Positions 11,640 through 24,799 are shown, counted from the first letter of the stretch. The stretch is DNA of 64,000 nt from Ampelomyces quisqualis (GCA_018398575.1 JAGTXZ010000009.1:1302001-1366000), one strand, 5' to 3'. Numbers and translations: made by a program. Notes: generated by a model not told the origin, from the letters alone.

Positions 11640-14600
11640 TAAAAGCTAATAAATATAAGAAGAATAAGTTTTTTTAAGAGTTAATACTAGACTTTAGAAT
11701 AACACTTAGAGCTGCAACGCAATTAACTTAGCTAAGCTTATTAAACTTATAGTAAGAGTTAATAGAAAAAGGATAAAGGCGCTTCTAGATTTAAGATTAT
11801 AAGTAAACTATATTTTAGGCAATACCTTGTTAAGAGCTAGGCTCTAACTTTACTAGAATTAACAATTATATAAACTCTATATTGCAAATAGAAAATAGAT
11901 ACCTAACAAGTTACTTATTAGATATAATATTACTACTAAACTTAATATCTAAGAAACTAAATAGAAAATATACTTAGATATATTTAGATTAGCTACCTAT
12001 AACATTATATTAGGACTTCTATAGTTTAGAAAGAATAGCTTACAGATAGACTAAAAGAAGAGATTTATCTCTCTAAGGAATTATAATAACACAATAAATT
12101 CTAAGCCTACGTATTAGTAGCGTTTAATAGTAGATAAGAAGATAATTAATAATATTACTTTAACAGAAACGCAGTTAAAGACACAACTATTTAACTTAGA
12201 TAATTAAGGAAGAAATACTAATACGTTACAAGTTTTAGAGAAATGTGTAACTTCTAATATACCTAAAGAATATAGAAAGTTTAAGAAACTATTTTTAGAA
12301 GAAACAGGTCTAGAAGTACTGCCTAAGTATTAGAAGTAGAACTACAAGATTGTCTTAGAAGAAGAGAAAAGGCTAACCTTTAGACTAATCTATAGATTAT
12401 TAAAAAAAGAGCTAAAAGCACTCTAAAAGTATATCTAAGTAAACCTAACAAAAGAGTTTATTTAAGTATTAGAATTACTAGCTAGATACTTAATTATATT
12501 TGTACTAAAGAAGAATAGTAAACTATAACTATATATTAACCTTTAGAAACTTAATAATATTACTATTAAGAATTAATACTTATTACTTAATATTTTAGAA
12601 CTATAGAACTAACTAGCTTATACAAAGATCTTTATAGTATTAGATCTAAGAGGTATATATAACTTTATACACATAAAGAAAGGTAGAGAATTAAAGATAG
12701 CGTTTAGAACACGCTACAGCTACTATAAGTATCTAGTAATACTATTTAGTCTTACTAACGCTCTAGTAAAGTGTTAAGCACTTATTAATAATATACTTAA
12801 AGAATACCTAGATATATTTGTTATTACATATCCTAACAATATTCTTATCTATTTAAAAAATAAGAAGAAATATATAGAACATGTTTATATAATTCTAATA
12901 CTACTAGAAAAGTTTTCTTTAGTAGTAGACCTTAACAAATATAAATAGTACTAGAAAGAAGTAGAATTTCTAGAGTGTATAGTTAGAAAGAATAGAGTAT
13001 AAATAAGTAAGGATAAGATTAAAGTTGTTAAAGATTAGCAAACGCCTACTATAGTAAAGGATATCTAATTCTTCTTAGGCTTTGTTAACTTTAATTAACA
13101 GTTTATCTAGAACTTCTTACTAATTAGTTGCTACGCTACTTACTAAACTTATACAAAAAGATATACCTTAGAAATAGATAGAAGAATAAAGCTAAGCCTT
13201 TAAGACACTTAAAGACGCTTATATAGCACTACCTGTTCTTATACTCTATAGCCTACTACTTATAAAAGTTTATACTACTAGAAGAAAATTATAATATATA
13301 TAATAAGTAACTACTTACAATTGTAGTTGCACTTAAATATTAGAAAATCTACGTAACAAGTTACTTAGATCTTATAATATACTTAGACTATAAAAACCTA
13401 AAAGCCTTTACTACTACTTAAGTACTTAATTAGAGATAAGTATAATAGTTAGAGATATTAGAATAGTATAAGTTTAAAATTGTTTATATACCTAAAAAAG
13501 ACAATAGTAGAGCAAACGCTGTTAGCTAAAGATTAGATATTACTAGAACTAAAACTATTAATAGCTTAAGCATTCTTAAAAGATAAGATAATAGATTTCT
13601 AAGACTAGCAAGATATATTAATAACCTAATAACTAAGATTAAAATTAATATTCTAGAAGTACTATAAGAATTAATTATATAATAATACTATAATAACGTA
13701 GTATATAGTTATCCTAGAGTAAGCTAAACTATAGAACTAATTTAACAAAATTACTAGTTTAAGAATATAAAGAATAAAGTAAGTACTTGTATTAAAAATG
13801 TATAGACTATTAATGTAACAAATATAGTGTATACACACCTTATAGAGAAATGCAGCTAATAGAACTCTTAACTAAGCCTTAGACTAATATATTAATAGAC
13901 TTTGTAATAGAAATACTACTGTTAAAAGACTCTGCTATAGAATTATCTTATAATGCTATTATAGTTATAGTAGATTGCTTTACTAAATACGCTATAATAC
14001 TACTCTTTTAACAAGACTATACAGCTATTTAGCTAGCATATATACTTAAGGATAGACTTATTAGATACTATAGTATACTAAAGTTAATTATTAGTAATTA
14101 AGACAAACTTTTTACGTTAAATTATTAGACTACCTTAAAAGCAGAAATTAGAATATAATAGAAGCTATTAATAGCTTATTACTTCTAAATAGATAGCTAA
14201 ATAGAAAGAATAAATAGAACTATAAAAACGTATTCTAAGATATATAGCAATCTATAACAGACAAATTAGGTTTTACTACTACTAATAGCACAGTTAGCCT
14301 ACAATAACAAATTGTCTAAAGCTATAGGTAAGACGCTATACTTTGCAAACTATAGATAATATCTAAATCTTTTTATAAGAATATTACCTAGCCTAAAGGC
14401 TAAAGCTACTATACAGATAGCAGAAGAAATAAAGAAAACCTATACTAAAATAAAAGAACAAATATAATACGCTTAGATATAAAGCCTCTTATATGTTAAT
14501 AGAAAATAAAAAATAGTACTTTAGCTAAAAGAGGAGGATAAGGTGTATCTCTACACTAAAAATCTACGCATAAAATAACTAAGGAAAGGACTTAACTACG

Positions 14601-14900
14601 TTGAAGTTAGACTATTTCTAATTTTAAAAAGAAACAGACTAGTTATATATACACTTAAGCTTCTACTAGATGTAAAGATCTACTCTAGATTCTACATAAG
14701 CCTACTAAAACTAGCTAACCTAGAAATACTATTACAGCAAACCTTTTGCTACAAACTTAAGAAAGAAAATAAATTTAAAGTTAAGAAAATAATTATACAC
14801 TAAGACAATAACTACTAAAAAGAATACCTAGTTAAATAGTTAGGGTACAACTACTTAGAGAATATATAGAAGCTAGAGACAAACCTTATAAATTGCTAAC
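11640..14900 (+). pseudogene. Gypsy-1d pol: protease, RT, RNase H, integrase, chromodomain
   Basis: Polyprotein relic of the retrotransposon replication enzymes. Protease is weak, at about 11700-12000. Reverse transcriptase runs from about 12300 to 13000, with a KYLVILFSLTNA segment near 12730 and the catalytic box near 12829-12846. That box reads YPNNIL where YLDDIL is expected; the Asp-to-Asn changes fit G-to-A mutation. RNase H follows to about 13500. The integrase region at about 13750-14400 keeps the VDCF block near 13972. A chromodomain-like tail lies at about 14755-14890. The frame is broken by many TAG/TAA codons and some shifts. The family call is secure; function is not possible. 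Confidence 0.85.
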
Positions 14901-15374
14901 TACTCTTAGCACGTTATTACTGTACTATAAAGCAGAATAAGAACTAGACTTCTCTAGAATTAATAAGTAATCTATAGCCTAGTTTAGAGATTCTAGAGCG
15001 TCTAACTTCTTTAATATTAGCAGACTAGTATTAAAAATACGCTGCTCTTTATAATAACTCTGCCTCTGCCTTATCTATTACTAACACAGGTTCTTCTAAC
15101 TTGTTCTACTACTCTAACTCTTTTATTTATTAGTTTAGCTTTAAAAAGTCTAGTAGCAGAATATCCTAAGAGATATACTCTTTTATACCTATAGACTTAC
15201 AGTTTCTATACTTCTTACTTAATAATAATAGCTTGCAAAACAAGACCTTCTAAGAATATTAGGCGTAGGCTACTATAGTAAATAATCCTTTATTGTTATT
15301 ATAATTACCTTAAAAACAATAATAATATACAGCCTAAGAACTTATAAAGATATAAGAATAAAAGAAAAAGATAG
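14901..15374 (+). other. Gypsy-1d 3' untranslated region
   Basis: Lies between the chromodomain and the 3' LTR. TA-rich, no open frame. It corresponds in position to 7741-8405 in copy 1b. Confidence 0.5.
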
Positions 15375-15829
15375 TGTTATAAACCTCTAATAAAAAATAC
15401 AAGACGTTATAAACAAACAAAAAAACATATTATAAGACTTAAACCTAGTGCAGAGATATAGCACACTAAGTATATTACATAACCTTCTTATTAGTCTTAT
15501 TTAGTCTTACTGTTTCTTACAACAAGAAACTATAAGAATCTGTAATAATAATTAAGAATAATAAGAACTATAAGAAAGACTAAGTATATAGAAACTATAA
15601 TAAACTCTTATAGATTATTATATTTAACTTATATTACAGACGCTTAAGTTAGTAACTAGCTATTTAACTATTGTTACTCTTTTTAGAAAGCTCTAGCCTT
15701 TACTGTCTTAGTAATAATACCTTTTGTATCTAAAGTAACTCTGTACCTATCCGCGAAAACTAACCTTAGCTATACTTCTAGTTTACACTAGTATTCTTAT
15801 TGTTTGCTACTAGACTAACAGTCTTAACA
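15375..15829 (+). repeat. 3' LTR of Gypsy-1d
   Basis: 455 bp, TGTTATAAACCTC to AGTCTTAACA, partner of 9743-10200. Sequence of the large DNA element starts directly after it at ATTATAGACAGC. Confidence 0.9.
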
Positions 15830-18800
15830 ATTATAGACAGCGTATATTGTTTAACTACCTAGACCTTCTTACTTTTAAGGCTAATAATAGCTGCACGTTA
15901 ATAGTAGCTTAAAGATAGTAACTTTAAGATAAAGCTATAATATCTTAAATATAATTTACTTATTAAATACCTATTATAACTTAAATTTATTAACTAGTAT
16001 ATGGTTAGAACTTTAAAGATATTTAACGCGTTAGCGCTGCGCCTAATTACTAATAAAAATAATCTTACTATAATAGTTAACTTATACATTAAGATAAGAA
16101 GCCTTAATAGCTTTACAATTAAATACTAGACTCTAGTATAAGATAAAGTTAGGCCTAGTAGTAATATAACCTAGAATAGTACACAAATAATAATAGCTAA
16201 CTATATAATATAGTAAACTTTACTTTAGGTAGTAATAGTAACATTATAAACCTAGTAGGTACTACTAGAGATAAGAAGCAAAGGCGCCTCTACTTAGAGC
16301 TTATTAATAACACTAATAATAATAACTATAAATAACAAAAGATAATAAGAGCGCTAGTAGACCTAGCCTATAGATTATTAATAGAACTAAAATAAATAGT
16401 AGCGAACGCTTTAACAGATAGAGCAGAAGTAAAAAGAAGAAGAATAACAGCCTAGATATACGTATTAAGACTCTAACTACTAAAATTAAGCTTCTAAAAG
16501 AGTAGAATAATAGCACTATAAAGAAAGTAAAAAAAAGTAGAGATAAAGCTACTGCGTAAACATAAAACAATATAATATCTACGCTAGTTACTATACTTAG
16601 ATAGAAACGTAAGAGTGCTACAGAAAAATAATAAAGGTTACTAAAAGAAGATATTTACTCTAGCAATAAAGACTATAGCAGTAGTAAAAAAGAATAAGAA
16701 TAGTATAATAAAGGTAATAGAGATAAGGATAAAGAGCTCTAGTTAGCAAAACAACTTGCGTTAGAAAAAGAAAGACTATAGCTCTAAGCTTTACTAAACG
16801 CAAGGTAAGTATACTATAAAGAGCTTATAACTATAATCTACGCAACTAATACGTAAGATAAGATAGCAGATAAACTATAAGCTTAAATTAGAGTAGTAAT
16901 AAAACACTACTAAGAGAACAAATAGTAGGTAGCAGCTAACTTCTTTAGATTCTGTCTAGAAGACTTTAAGAATTACGCGCCTATATTACTACATTTATTA
17001 TAGAGACTAACAGTTCTATTTATAGTATACTAACTAATACACACTTATATACTTTATAAAAAATAGCTATCTTTAGATAATAGCAGCGTATTTAGAAAAT
17101 ATAATAGGTATAGAGAAAACAAGATTAGCTATACTTATAATAATTATAGAGTATACGCACTTTAAGAAGTAGATAGAAGTACAAGAAGACTAATTAAAGA
17201 AAGAAACTAGTTAACATAAGGCTAAAGATAATAGTTAAGAATAGTGCTCTATAATAGACTAACAGACATTTCTATATATATACAAAAAAAACTCTTTAAT
17301 ACTAGAAGAGCTATAGTTAGTAGTATCTATAGTAAGTAGATAAGGCTATATATTAGCTGTATAGAAGGCTAAAATTATTACTATAGGCCTTTGCAAATCT
17401 AAATAGTGCAACCTAAAAGACTTTCTTACGCTCTATATCTACTTTATAAACAATACTCTTCTATAAGGTATAGGCGCACTAATAGTAGATAAAGAAATAG
17501 AAATAAAGATTAATCTATAAGTTAAACAGCACCTTGTAGCGTATAATAAAAACGTCTTACTACGTAAATATATAAAGGACAGTAAGAAGTATATAAAGAT
17601 AGTTTTATAGTATATCTAAGAACGCTATATACTAAAAGTCTACCTAAATATAACTACAAATTATCTAGCACTATCTACTAGCTAATTTATAATTATCTAT
17701 AGCTATATAATATTAATAAAACGCGTACTTAATAAATACTAAACTATAAGACTTATAACTATACGCAAAACATTATAAAGAGGTAGTAAAGTAAGCGCAA
17801 AAGATACCTTTATTATTCTTAGCTACGTACTAATATAGAGATATATTATCTTTAACAAGTTCTATAACTATAAATCTAAGAATACTATTATAGGTAACTT
17901 ATACAAGACTATTTGTGTTAAGAACTATAGTTATTAGTAGAAGGCCTAGGCCCTCTTAGGTATACTAATAGAGAAAAGTCTCTATAAGATACTTATTTCT
18001 ATCTCTCTAGCGCTTAGCAGACTATAAGATTATAGTAAGGTTTATACTACATTAAACTCTAGTTATGCAAGACCTATAGAGCTAGAAGATTTTAGGCATT
18101 AAAGGTAACTTTTTAACGTTCTACTAGCTATACTAAATAGATAACTTCTAATTAGTTATAGCTAGCGCAATAATAAGATATAAGAGAGTACTACTATAAG
18201 AAGAGCTAAGTAGCGTAAAAGCTAAAAGTATATATATATATTTAACTGCGCTAAGATATAGAGTATTGTAATATTTCTAATACTAGCCTAGCTTAAGGCT
18301 GCGCTATTTAAAAGTAAAGAAAGTAAAAAAATTAAGTAGTTTATATTAATATATATCTAATAGTACTTTTAGTAGCTAGATAAAGAGATATTTACTAAAT
18401 ACCTTAACTTACTACTTGTATATAGTGCAAAGTATAAAGCAATTAAGCTAAAAGCTAAGAAAACTTATATTAAAACTAGACCTAATTCTAATTAAAGAGA
18501 CCTAGTAGATAATTAAATAACACTATGCAACGTTTAGGCTAAAATCTTTATTAGCTTATACAAACTATATGTGTAACTAGTAGTCTAGATAGAACTTTAA
18601 AAAAAATTAGGAAAGATATAATTCTTATGCTAAGAGAAGAAATGTAGAAGTCTAATATAGACGCTGTATTAGTAAAATAGAGGAACCTAGACTTAAGATT
18701 TATTTTAGTAGTATTAATAGCGTTTACAAAAGCTATTACGCTAATTAAGGTAAATAAGGTTATAATTGCAGAGCCTTAAGACAAATAAGGTACCTAAGAC

Positions 18801-19524
18801 TAATTTATATTTAAGGTATATTAACTAGGCTAGCTAGCAGCTATATATAAGAGCATTCTTCTATATAACCTTAAGAGTAATCTAAAAACAAAAGTTTTAA
18901 AAAAGTAGAATATAAAGATATTGTTACGCAGTAGTCTGCAAGGTGTAATAATATAAAAAAAAGAGATTTAGTAGAATTGTAACAAGAAAATCTCTATAAA
19001 GCTTAAGAGGCTAGTGTAAATTAGGTAAATTAAGTAGTAGAACTATAGAGTATAGTACACTACTGTGTAAAGCTATAGAATAAAAAATACCTAAGAAGAT
19101 ACCTAGCCTAGTTCTAGAAATATAAGAATATAAAGAGTATTAGAAATAAAGTATATATATAGACGTAACGCCTAATTAATTTAAAGCGCAAGGATAGTAT
19201 AGATTTATAGCAAAACCTAAACTAATTAATAGCGCTATTAAAGAAATTACCTTAGACTTAAATTATAGTTAGGTATAGTTAAGGGTAGGCTACTAACTAG
19301 TAACACAGTTATATAAACAGTGCAAAGCTATATTAAACATAAGAACTATAAACTATTTTACAAAAGAGTTTTGTAAACTAAGCTACTAATAATAGTATAC
19401 TAGGCATTGCTATTATTACTTAGCACAGTAGAGCATAGTTAAGAGCTATCTAGTAGCTAGTAGTATAGTTGTGTTAATAGTGTTACAGATATTACTAACT
19501 CTAATAACGTTAAATTTTTCTAAC
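15830..19524 (-). mobile_element. Fragment of a second large DNA element (left end)
   Basis: This 3.7-kb block is the reverse complement of 31659-35580, the left 3.9 kb of the large element. Its outer terminus is on the right and reads TTTTTCTAAC at 19515-19524. It then runs directly into Gypsy-2 chromodomain sequence (copy 2d), so this second large element had inserted into Gypsy-2d. The other edge is cut at 15830 by the Gypsy-1d LTR, and the rest of the element is not present here. Confidence 0.85.
16200..19450 (+). pseudogene. Gene X, second copy (unknown function)
   Basis: Degraded copy of the gene at 31750-35200 on the minus strand, here on the plus strand. The N-terminal part (about 16205-16560) retains SNSNIINLVG and a following basic, Asn-rich stretch. 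The middle (about 17380-17900) keeps KSK-CNLKDF and NKFYNYKSKNTIIGNLYKTI. I do not recognise the family. More stops are present than in the other copy. A 258-base open frame that can be read on the minus strand at 16313-16570 is only the antisense of this gene. Comparing both copies would allow the original frame to be followed. Confidence 0.6.
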
Positions 19525-19539
19525 GTAGGCCTATTAATC

Positions 19540-19745
19540 TAGATAATATTAAGAAGCTATAACAGCGCTATAAGGTTAAAGCTATCTTAGTAAAGAGGTG
19601 TAATAAACGTTTAGTAAATTACCTAGTTAAATAGAAAGGCTAGCTATTAGAATATAATAAATAGGTTAACTAAAAAGATATAGATTTATTACTTATTAAG
19701 AAATATAACTAGAGAAAAGATTAATTATTATTACAAATTAATATA
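19540..19745 (+). pseudogene. Gypsy-2d chromodomain
   Basis: A frame with motifs YKVKAILVKRCNKR, LVNYLVK-KG-LLEYNK and an acidic/aromatic end matches the C-terminal chromodomain of chromoviral integrases. In this group the domain is thought to guide integration to certain chromatin marks. TAG replaces Trp at the positions where chromodomains have WKGW. The same segment is read on the minus strand at 28270-28470. Confidence 0.8.
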
Positions 19746-19849
19746 CAAAAAAAAGAATAATAAAAGCATAAATAAAGAAAAAAAAGAAAAGAAAAAAACT
19801 AGGCGCCTTATTAACGCAACACTAGCGCCTAAGTAGTATAACTAGGTAT

Positions 19850-20990
19850 AAACACTACCTTACTCTTAGAAGTTCTTATTATCTTTATTTGTAGATATAA
19901 AGAGTTTATTACTACTAACCTTTTTATTCTCTCTTCTATTCTCTTACTTTTCTATAGTAACTTTACCTATATTACCTAATAGCTTATAGGTTACTAGTGT
20001 TATAGTAGCGTATTTTAGGCGCTTTAGCTTACTTTTAGTAGTAGAGCGCTTAGGGGCTAGCTCTTTAGAAGGTTAGGTCTTAGCTAGGCGCTTTTTAAGA
20101 GCCTTAGGCTTAGCTTTAGCCTTACTCTTTCTCTTACTCTTAGTAAAGAAGGGCTAGAGAGTAGAACTTAGAAGAGAAAGAGTTTTATTCTTATTCTTAT
20201 TCTACTTCTTACGCCTCTTAGAATTAGAGCTTTAGTTAGAAGTAGCTTTCTTTAAATTAAAGTTAAAATTAGACTACGCGTTAGCCTTATTAAGAAGCAG
20301 AAAATTAGCTTAGACAATATTAGAACGCTAGCGTAGTAACTACAAGAAATAAGAAAAATAACTTACTTAGGCCTATAGAAGATTAAGAATACTCTTTACT
20401 ATAGTAGAGAAGTAGTTAGTTACTTTAACCTATAGAATTTAGATCTTATTACTTTTAAGCTAATAGTAACTTCTAAACTTTACTTTCTTTTAAAGAAAAG
20501 GCTTTGCAAAAGTAACTTACTAGCGTAATACAATCTTCTATATATTAATATCTAACTTACTTTTGTCTATATTACTAGTAAAGTATTACTACTACTAGTA
20601 TAGAGTATTTTAGCCCTAAAAAAAACTTAGTAGTATAAGAGTATAAAACTTTTTTTTCTAGAGTACCTGTTATACTATAGGCTACTAGAAACATTGTTAT
20701 ATAATGTACTATTAATCTTTAAACTCGTATTATAACGTAGGTAAACTAACTTTACTAACTAAATATTAGAAACGCTACTATAGTAAGTAATAAGTATAGC
20801 TTTAGTACTAAGTTAGTAATATTATAAGACTAGTATTATACTACTTATAGAGATAGTAGAGGTAGTAGGTAGAATAGGTATAGTGCTTATAGTAAGTAAT
20901 ACAGAGGTAATAGAGTTATAATAGTATAGAGCTAGGTAATAATATAGAAATAGTTATAATAATAGGTATTATAGAAAGAAAGCTAAAGGT
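19850..20990 (-). pseudogene. Antisense frame in Gypsy-2d 3' region
   Basis: Homologue of the antisense frame at 26976-28150, in the same place between chromodomain and LTR and opposite to pol. The basic, Lys/Ala-rich segment corresponds to about 20060-20150. This copy is more degraded than the other. Function unknown. Confidence 0.5.
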
Positions 20991-21173
20991 TAGTATATAA
21001 GTTTTACTATATTACTACTATTACTATAGCTATTAGCTACCTCTTAAATTAACCTAGAGTTTTAATTTTAGTATAACAATAGCTTCTATAAAATAATAAC
21101 TTTAGGTATGCACTAGCAACACCTAATATTATATAAATTACTAGAATAGTAATTCTAGAGAAAAGAGAATAAT

Positions 21174-21459
21174 TATAAGAATATTTTAGTAGAAAGCTAT
21201 TAACATACCTATAGTGCGCGCGCACTACTATAGCGTTGCTCTAGCTCTTATATATATAAGATATATTAAGCTACTCTAGTACCTTAATAGCGCTACGCTA
21301 GTATTACTCTAGCGCGTTTTAAGAAAAGATATGTATCTATATATATCTATAATAAAATTAGTTAGTTCTACTAAAGTAGTAGAATAGAAATTAACTTACT
21401 TCTACCTATACTACTATTATAGCCTTATAAATTTATTACTATGTAAGTCTCTTCTTATA
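21174..21459 (+). repeat. 3' LTR of Gypsy-2d
   Basis: 286 bp. It starts TATAAGAATATTTT and ends CTTCTTATA. It aligns with the Gypsy-2 LTRs at 23298-23578, 26506-26787 and 62089-62370 but is more divergent. It includes a GC-rich CGCGCGCAC patch near 21218. Confidence 0.8.
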
Positions 21460-22941
21460 TTATAAAAGTTTTTTTTAAAGGTTTTAGTATCTTTTACCTT
21501 TATTATATTAGTATTAAGCTTATAGTACTACTACTTTAACTTTTAGTTAATAATAACGTGTTTCTCTTTTAGGCTTAGTAACTCTAAAATAATAGGTTTA
21601 GTAGTATTAGTAATTCTATATAGAATAGTAGAAAAGGACTTAGTTATACTCTAGTTATTCTTTATAGTTAGATAGGCTTAATAAGTATAAAGGCTAGGCA
21701 CTATACTAGAGTTAGGTAAGTAAATAGTTAGCAGTGCTTTACTATTAATCTAAGAAAGGTTTTTAAGTAAGGCAACTTTTTTATTAATTATACTAAGTTC
21801 TACTCTATAGTTAATCTATATTTATATAGGCTGCGCAGCACTATTGTTATATAGTATTCTAAGTACTTTAATTTAGTTCTTATACTATATTTAGGCTTTT
21901 GCTTTTAAGAGAAAAGTTACTTTTAGGCCTTTTTGGTTTTTCCTTATATTGCGTTTAAGCTAGTAATAAAAGAAGAGCTGTAAAGCCTTAATCTATACTT
22001 TCTAGCCTGATAGCCTATTTTGCTATAATAGTAGTAGGTGTTAGTTAGCTTTAGTCTTAAGTTTATAGTACTAGTAGTATAATATTATAAAGCTATTACG
22101 TTAGATTTAAATTATAAATTTTTACTTATACTAAGCGTTCTATATATATAATAGTATAGTAATAGTATACTACTACTATAGGTTAAGTTATTCTCTAATG
22201 TTATAGCATATCTAATAAGTTTTCTATATGTTATAAAAAACTCTATATAGTTAGAAAAAGCTATTCTAATCTCTAGATAAAGCCTACTATATAGATATAT
22301 TACTAGGTATCTTAGCTAATAAGAAAGGTTTGCTAAGTTCTTTAAAGTAGATAGATAGGCTGTAAATTTATTTACTATTTAGCTATTCTTTTAGACTACC
22401 TTTTAATACTATATAGTAACTTAGAGCTTTCTATTTACTAGGCTTTTAATATAATTAAGTAAGAAGGTTATTATATTACGCTACTCTAGTATTACGCTAT
22501 TATTTTCTTACTTCCTTTATATATATATTTATTAAAACATAGATTATAAGTACTAGAGAGTAAAGGTATTGTTCTAGTTTTTAAGCTAAAAGGCTAAGAG
22601 ATCTAATTAAAAAGTAACAGATAGCCTTACTTTAAAGTTCTAATATTCTCTAATTCTCTTACTTTTAAAGATAAAGATTTATTTAATCTTTACACCTTAC
22701 TTAAGTAGTGTTACTAGGTTAAGCTAAGAGTATTGCGCTAGTAGAGATAAGTTATATTCTACTAAAAAGGTTAGTAAATTAGCTTTATTAGAGGCACTAA
22801 AAGGCTACTCTAGTATTTAGAAAAGATAATTACTTACTACTAGCTACTTCTATTTATATACTTCTCTTTGTAAGTTCTAAATTAAGGCTTACTTCTTAAG
22901 CGCCTAGCGCTATTACTTTAGCTATACTAAGTATTTACCTA
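21460..22941 (-). pseudogene. Gypsy-2c gag/protease fragment
   Basis: Reverse complement of about 23700-25190 of copy 2a, parallel to 60490-61960 of copy 2b. It covers protease and gag, including the zinc-knuckle region at about 21995-22050. It is bounded by the Gypsy-2d LTR on the left and by MITE copy 3 on the right. No open frame remains. Confidence 0.8.
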
Positions 22942-23297
22942 TGTTAGAAAAATTTAACGTTGTTAAAGTTAGTAACATCTGTAATACTATTAGAACAGTT
23001 AACTAGATAGCTACTAGACAGTTCTTAACTATACTTAACTGTCTCTAGAGTCTTCTATTTATTCTAGCTACCTAATTAGCCTAGAACGCTTAAACTGCTT
23101 TATCTGCTCTACTTGCTCTACCTGCTCTACCTGCGCTATTACGCTATTATTCTAAAAACCTAAAATATAGAGCTTACTTCTCTCTTTAAAACCTACTATT
23201 TACTTTTTTTATAGCTACTCTAGTTGTTAAGATACACAGCAGTAAAGTTTATAGATTTTTATATTCTTTGCTAAGACTTGTTTTTACTAAAGCTTTA
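22942..23297 (+). mobile_element. MITE-like element, copy 3 (left part)
   Basis: Starts with TGTTAGAAAAATTTAACG, the best-preserved terminus of the three MITE copies, and follows copies 1 and 2 for about 355 bp. It then stops at AAAGCTTTA, where the Gypsy-2a 5' LTR begins. The right part should lie beyond position 64000, after the end of Gypsy-2a. The MITE itself interrupts Gypsy-2c. Confidence 0.85.
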
Positions 23298-23578
23298 TGT
23301 AAGGATGTTATAGCGTAAAGCTGTTAGCTGCGCAGTAACGCGCCTGCGCTACAATAACGCTACTCTAGCGTCTTTACGCGTAGAATACGTATAGCTACTC
23401 TAGCGCTTTAACAGCGCTACGCTAGCGCAGGCCTAGTGCATTTCTATTATAAGAATATATATCTAGTTATATTTACAAAAGAGAGTTCTGCACTAAAGTT
23501 ATAGAACAAGAATTAACTTACTTCTACCTATACTACTATTGTTATTTTGTAACTTTGCTACTATACAAACCTCTTATA
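23298..23578 (+). repeat. 5' LTR of Gypsy-2a
   Basis: 281 bp, from TGTAAGGATG to CCTCTTATA. The TGTAAG...CTTATA ends form the expected short inverted repeat of an LTR, with TA for the final CA. It is richer in CpG words (GCGCAG, CGCG) than its surroundings. Confidence 0.85.
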
Positions 23579-23639
23579 GTTTTAATTCCTCTACCTTACA
23601 AAAGAATAGCAGCCTAGTTACCTAATAACAATAGATTAA

Positions 23640-24680
23640 GATCTGCCTCTAAGCCTACTAGCTAACCTATTAAGAGAAAACACCTCTAATAAAGAATTAA
23701 TACTTAGCCTAGGTAAACGCTTAGCGCAGCTAAAGCGCTAGCGCTAAAAGCTTAAGAAGTAAGCTAAGATCTAGACTCTAAAGAAAGAAGTACGCTAATA
23801 GAAGTAATTATTAGTAAGTAAACAGCCTTTTCTACCTTCTAAACAGCCTTTAGGCGCTCTAAATAAAATAGACCTACTAACCTCTCTAGTTAGACGCGAC
23901 ACGTTTCTACTAGCGTAACGCTTCTAACTTAACCTATTAGCGCTACTAGAGCGCAGGCTAAAGATTAAGAAAATCTCTATCTTTAAAGGCAAGAAAATTA
24001 GAAAGTATTAAGACTTTAAGGCAAGGCTATCTATTGCCTTTTAATTAGACCTCTTAGCCTTTTAGCTTAAGAACTAAAAGATTGCCTTTACTCTCTAGTA
24101 CCTATAAACTACGTTTTAATAGATATAGATATAGAAAGAATAGAAAGATAATAGCAAAACGCTAGCGTAGCGTAATATAATGTCTTTTCTACTTAATTAG
24201 ATTAAAAGCCTTATAAATAGAGAGCTTTAAGTTACTATACAGTATTAAAAAATAGTCTAAAAAGATAGCTAAACAGTAAACAAATTTGCAGCCTATTTAT
24301 CTACTTTAGAAAATTAGGTAAATCTTTTGTATAAGTAGAAATACCTAGTAATACACTTATATAGTAAACTCTACTTAGAGATTAGAGTAGCCTTTTCTAA
24401 CTATACTAAGTTTTCTACTACTTGCAAAGAACTTATTAAACACACTATAACGCTAAAAGATAACTTATACTATAGTAGTAGTATACTATTACTACACTAT
24501 TATATATACAGAACGCTTAGTATAGAAAAAACTTTACAGCCTAAACCTAACGCAATAGCTCTATAATGTTGTGTTACTAGCACTGCAAACCTAAGCCTAA
24601 AGCTAACTAACGCCTACTACTATTATAGTAAGATAGGCTATTAGGCTAGAGAGTATAGATTAAGGCTTAACAGCTCTTTT
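23640..24680 (+). pseudogene. Gypsy-2a gag
   Basis: Structural polyprotein relic. A frame with TAG/TAA breaks runs through a basic, Ser/Leu-rich N-terminus and a capsid-like region. It ends in a zinc knuckle at about 24610-24655 that reads YYYYSKIGY-ARE. The copy-2b version of the same site keeps two Cys (CYYCSKIGY), which shows the original CX2CX4HX4C plan. A plus-strand capsid segment here corresponds to the 62-residue frame that is still open in copy 2b at 61131-61319. Confidence 0.75.
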
Positions 24681-24799
24681 CTTATTACTAGTTTAAACAC
24701 AATACAAATAAAAAACAAGTAGGCCTAAAAGAAGCTTCTTTTCTAACAGCCTAAGTTCTATTATAACAAAAGAATTATATTAAAGTACTTAAAATGCTA

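Larger units (their letters stand above)
9743..15829 (+). mobile_element. Gypsy-1d, nearly complete Ty3/Gypsy chromovirus
   Basis: A 6.1-kb LTR retrotransposon with LTRs of 458 and 455 bp at its ends and the internal order gag, protease, RT, RNase H, integrase, chromodomain. That order is typical of Ty3/Gypsy chromoviruses. Both LTRs end in CA and start with TG. The five bases on the left (TAGCT) and on the right (ATTAT) do not match. The left neighbour is inverted Gypsy-1 and the right neighbour is part of the large DNA element, so at least one edge has been rearranged since insertion. Dense RIP-type stops show it is dead. Confidence 0.9.
19525..21459 (+). mobile_element. Gypsy-2d, 3' part
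   Basis: The end of a plus-strand Gypsy-2: integrase tail and chromodomain (about 19540-19740), a long 3' region carrying an antisense frame, and the 3' LTR. It matches the reverse complement of 26506-28480. It is cut on the left by the large-element fragment. On the right it ends in minus-strand Gypsy-2c, whose sequence starts TTATAAAAG, so TTATA is the probable 5-bp target. Confidence 0.85.

Noticed and set aside
16313..16570. 85-codon open frame on the minus strand
   Set aside because: Antisense to the N-terminal part of gene X copy 2; the homologous plus-strand frame at 34800-35045 has the same explanation.
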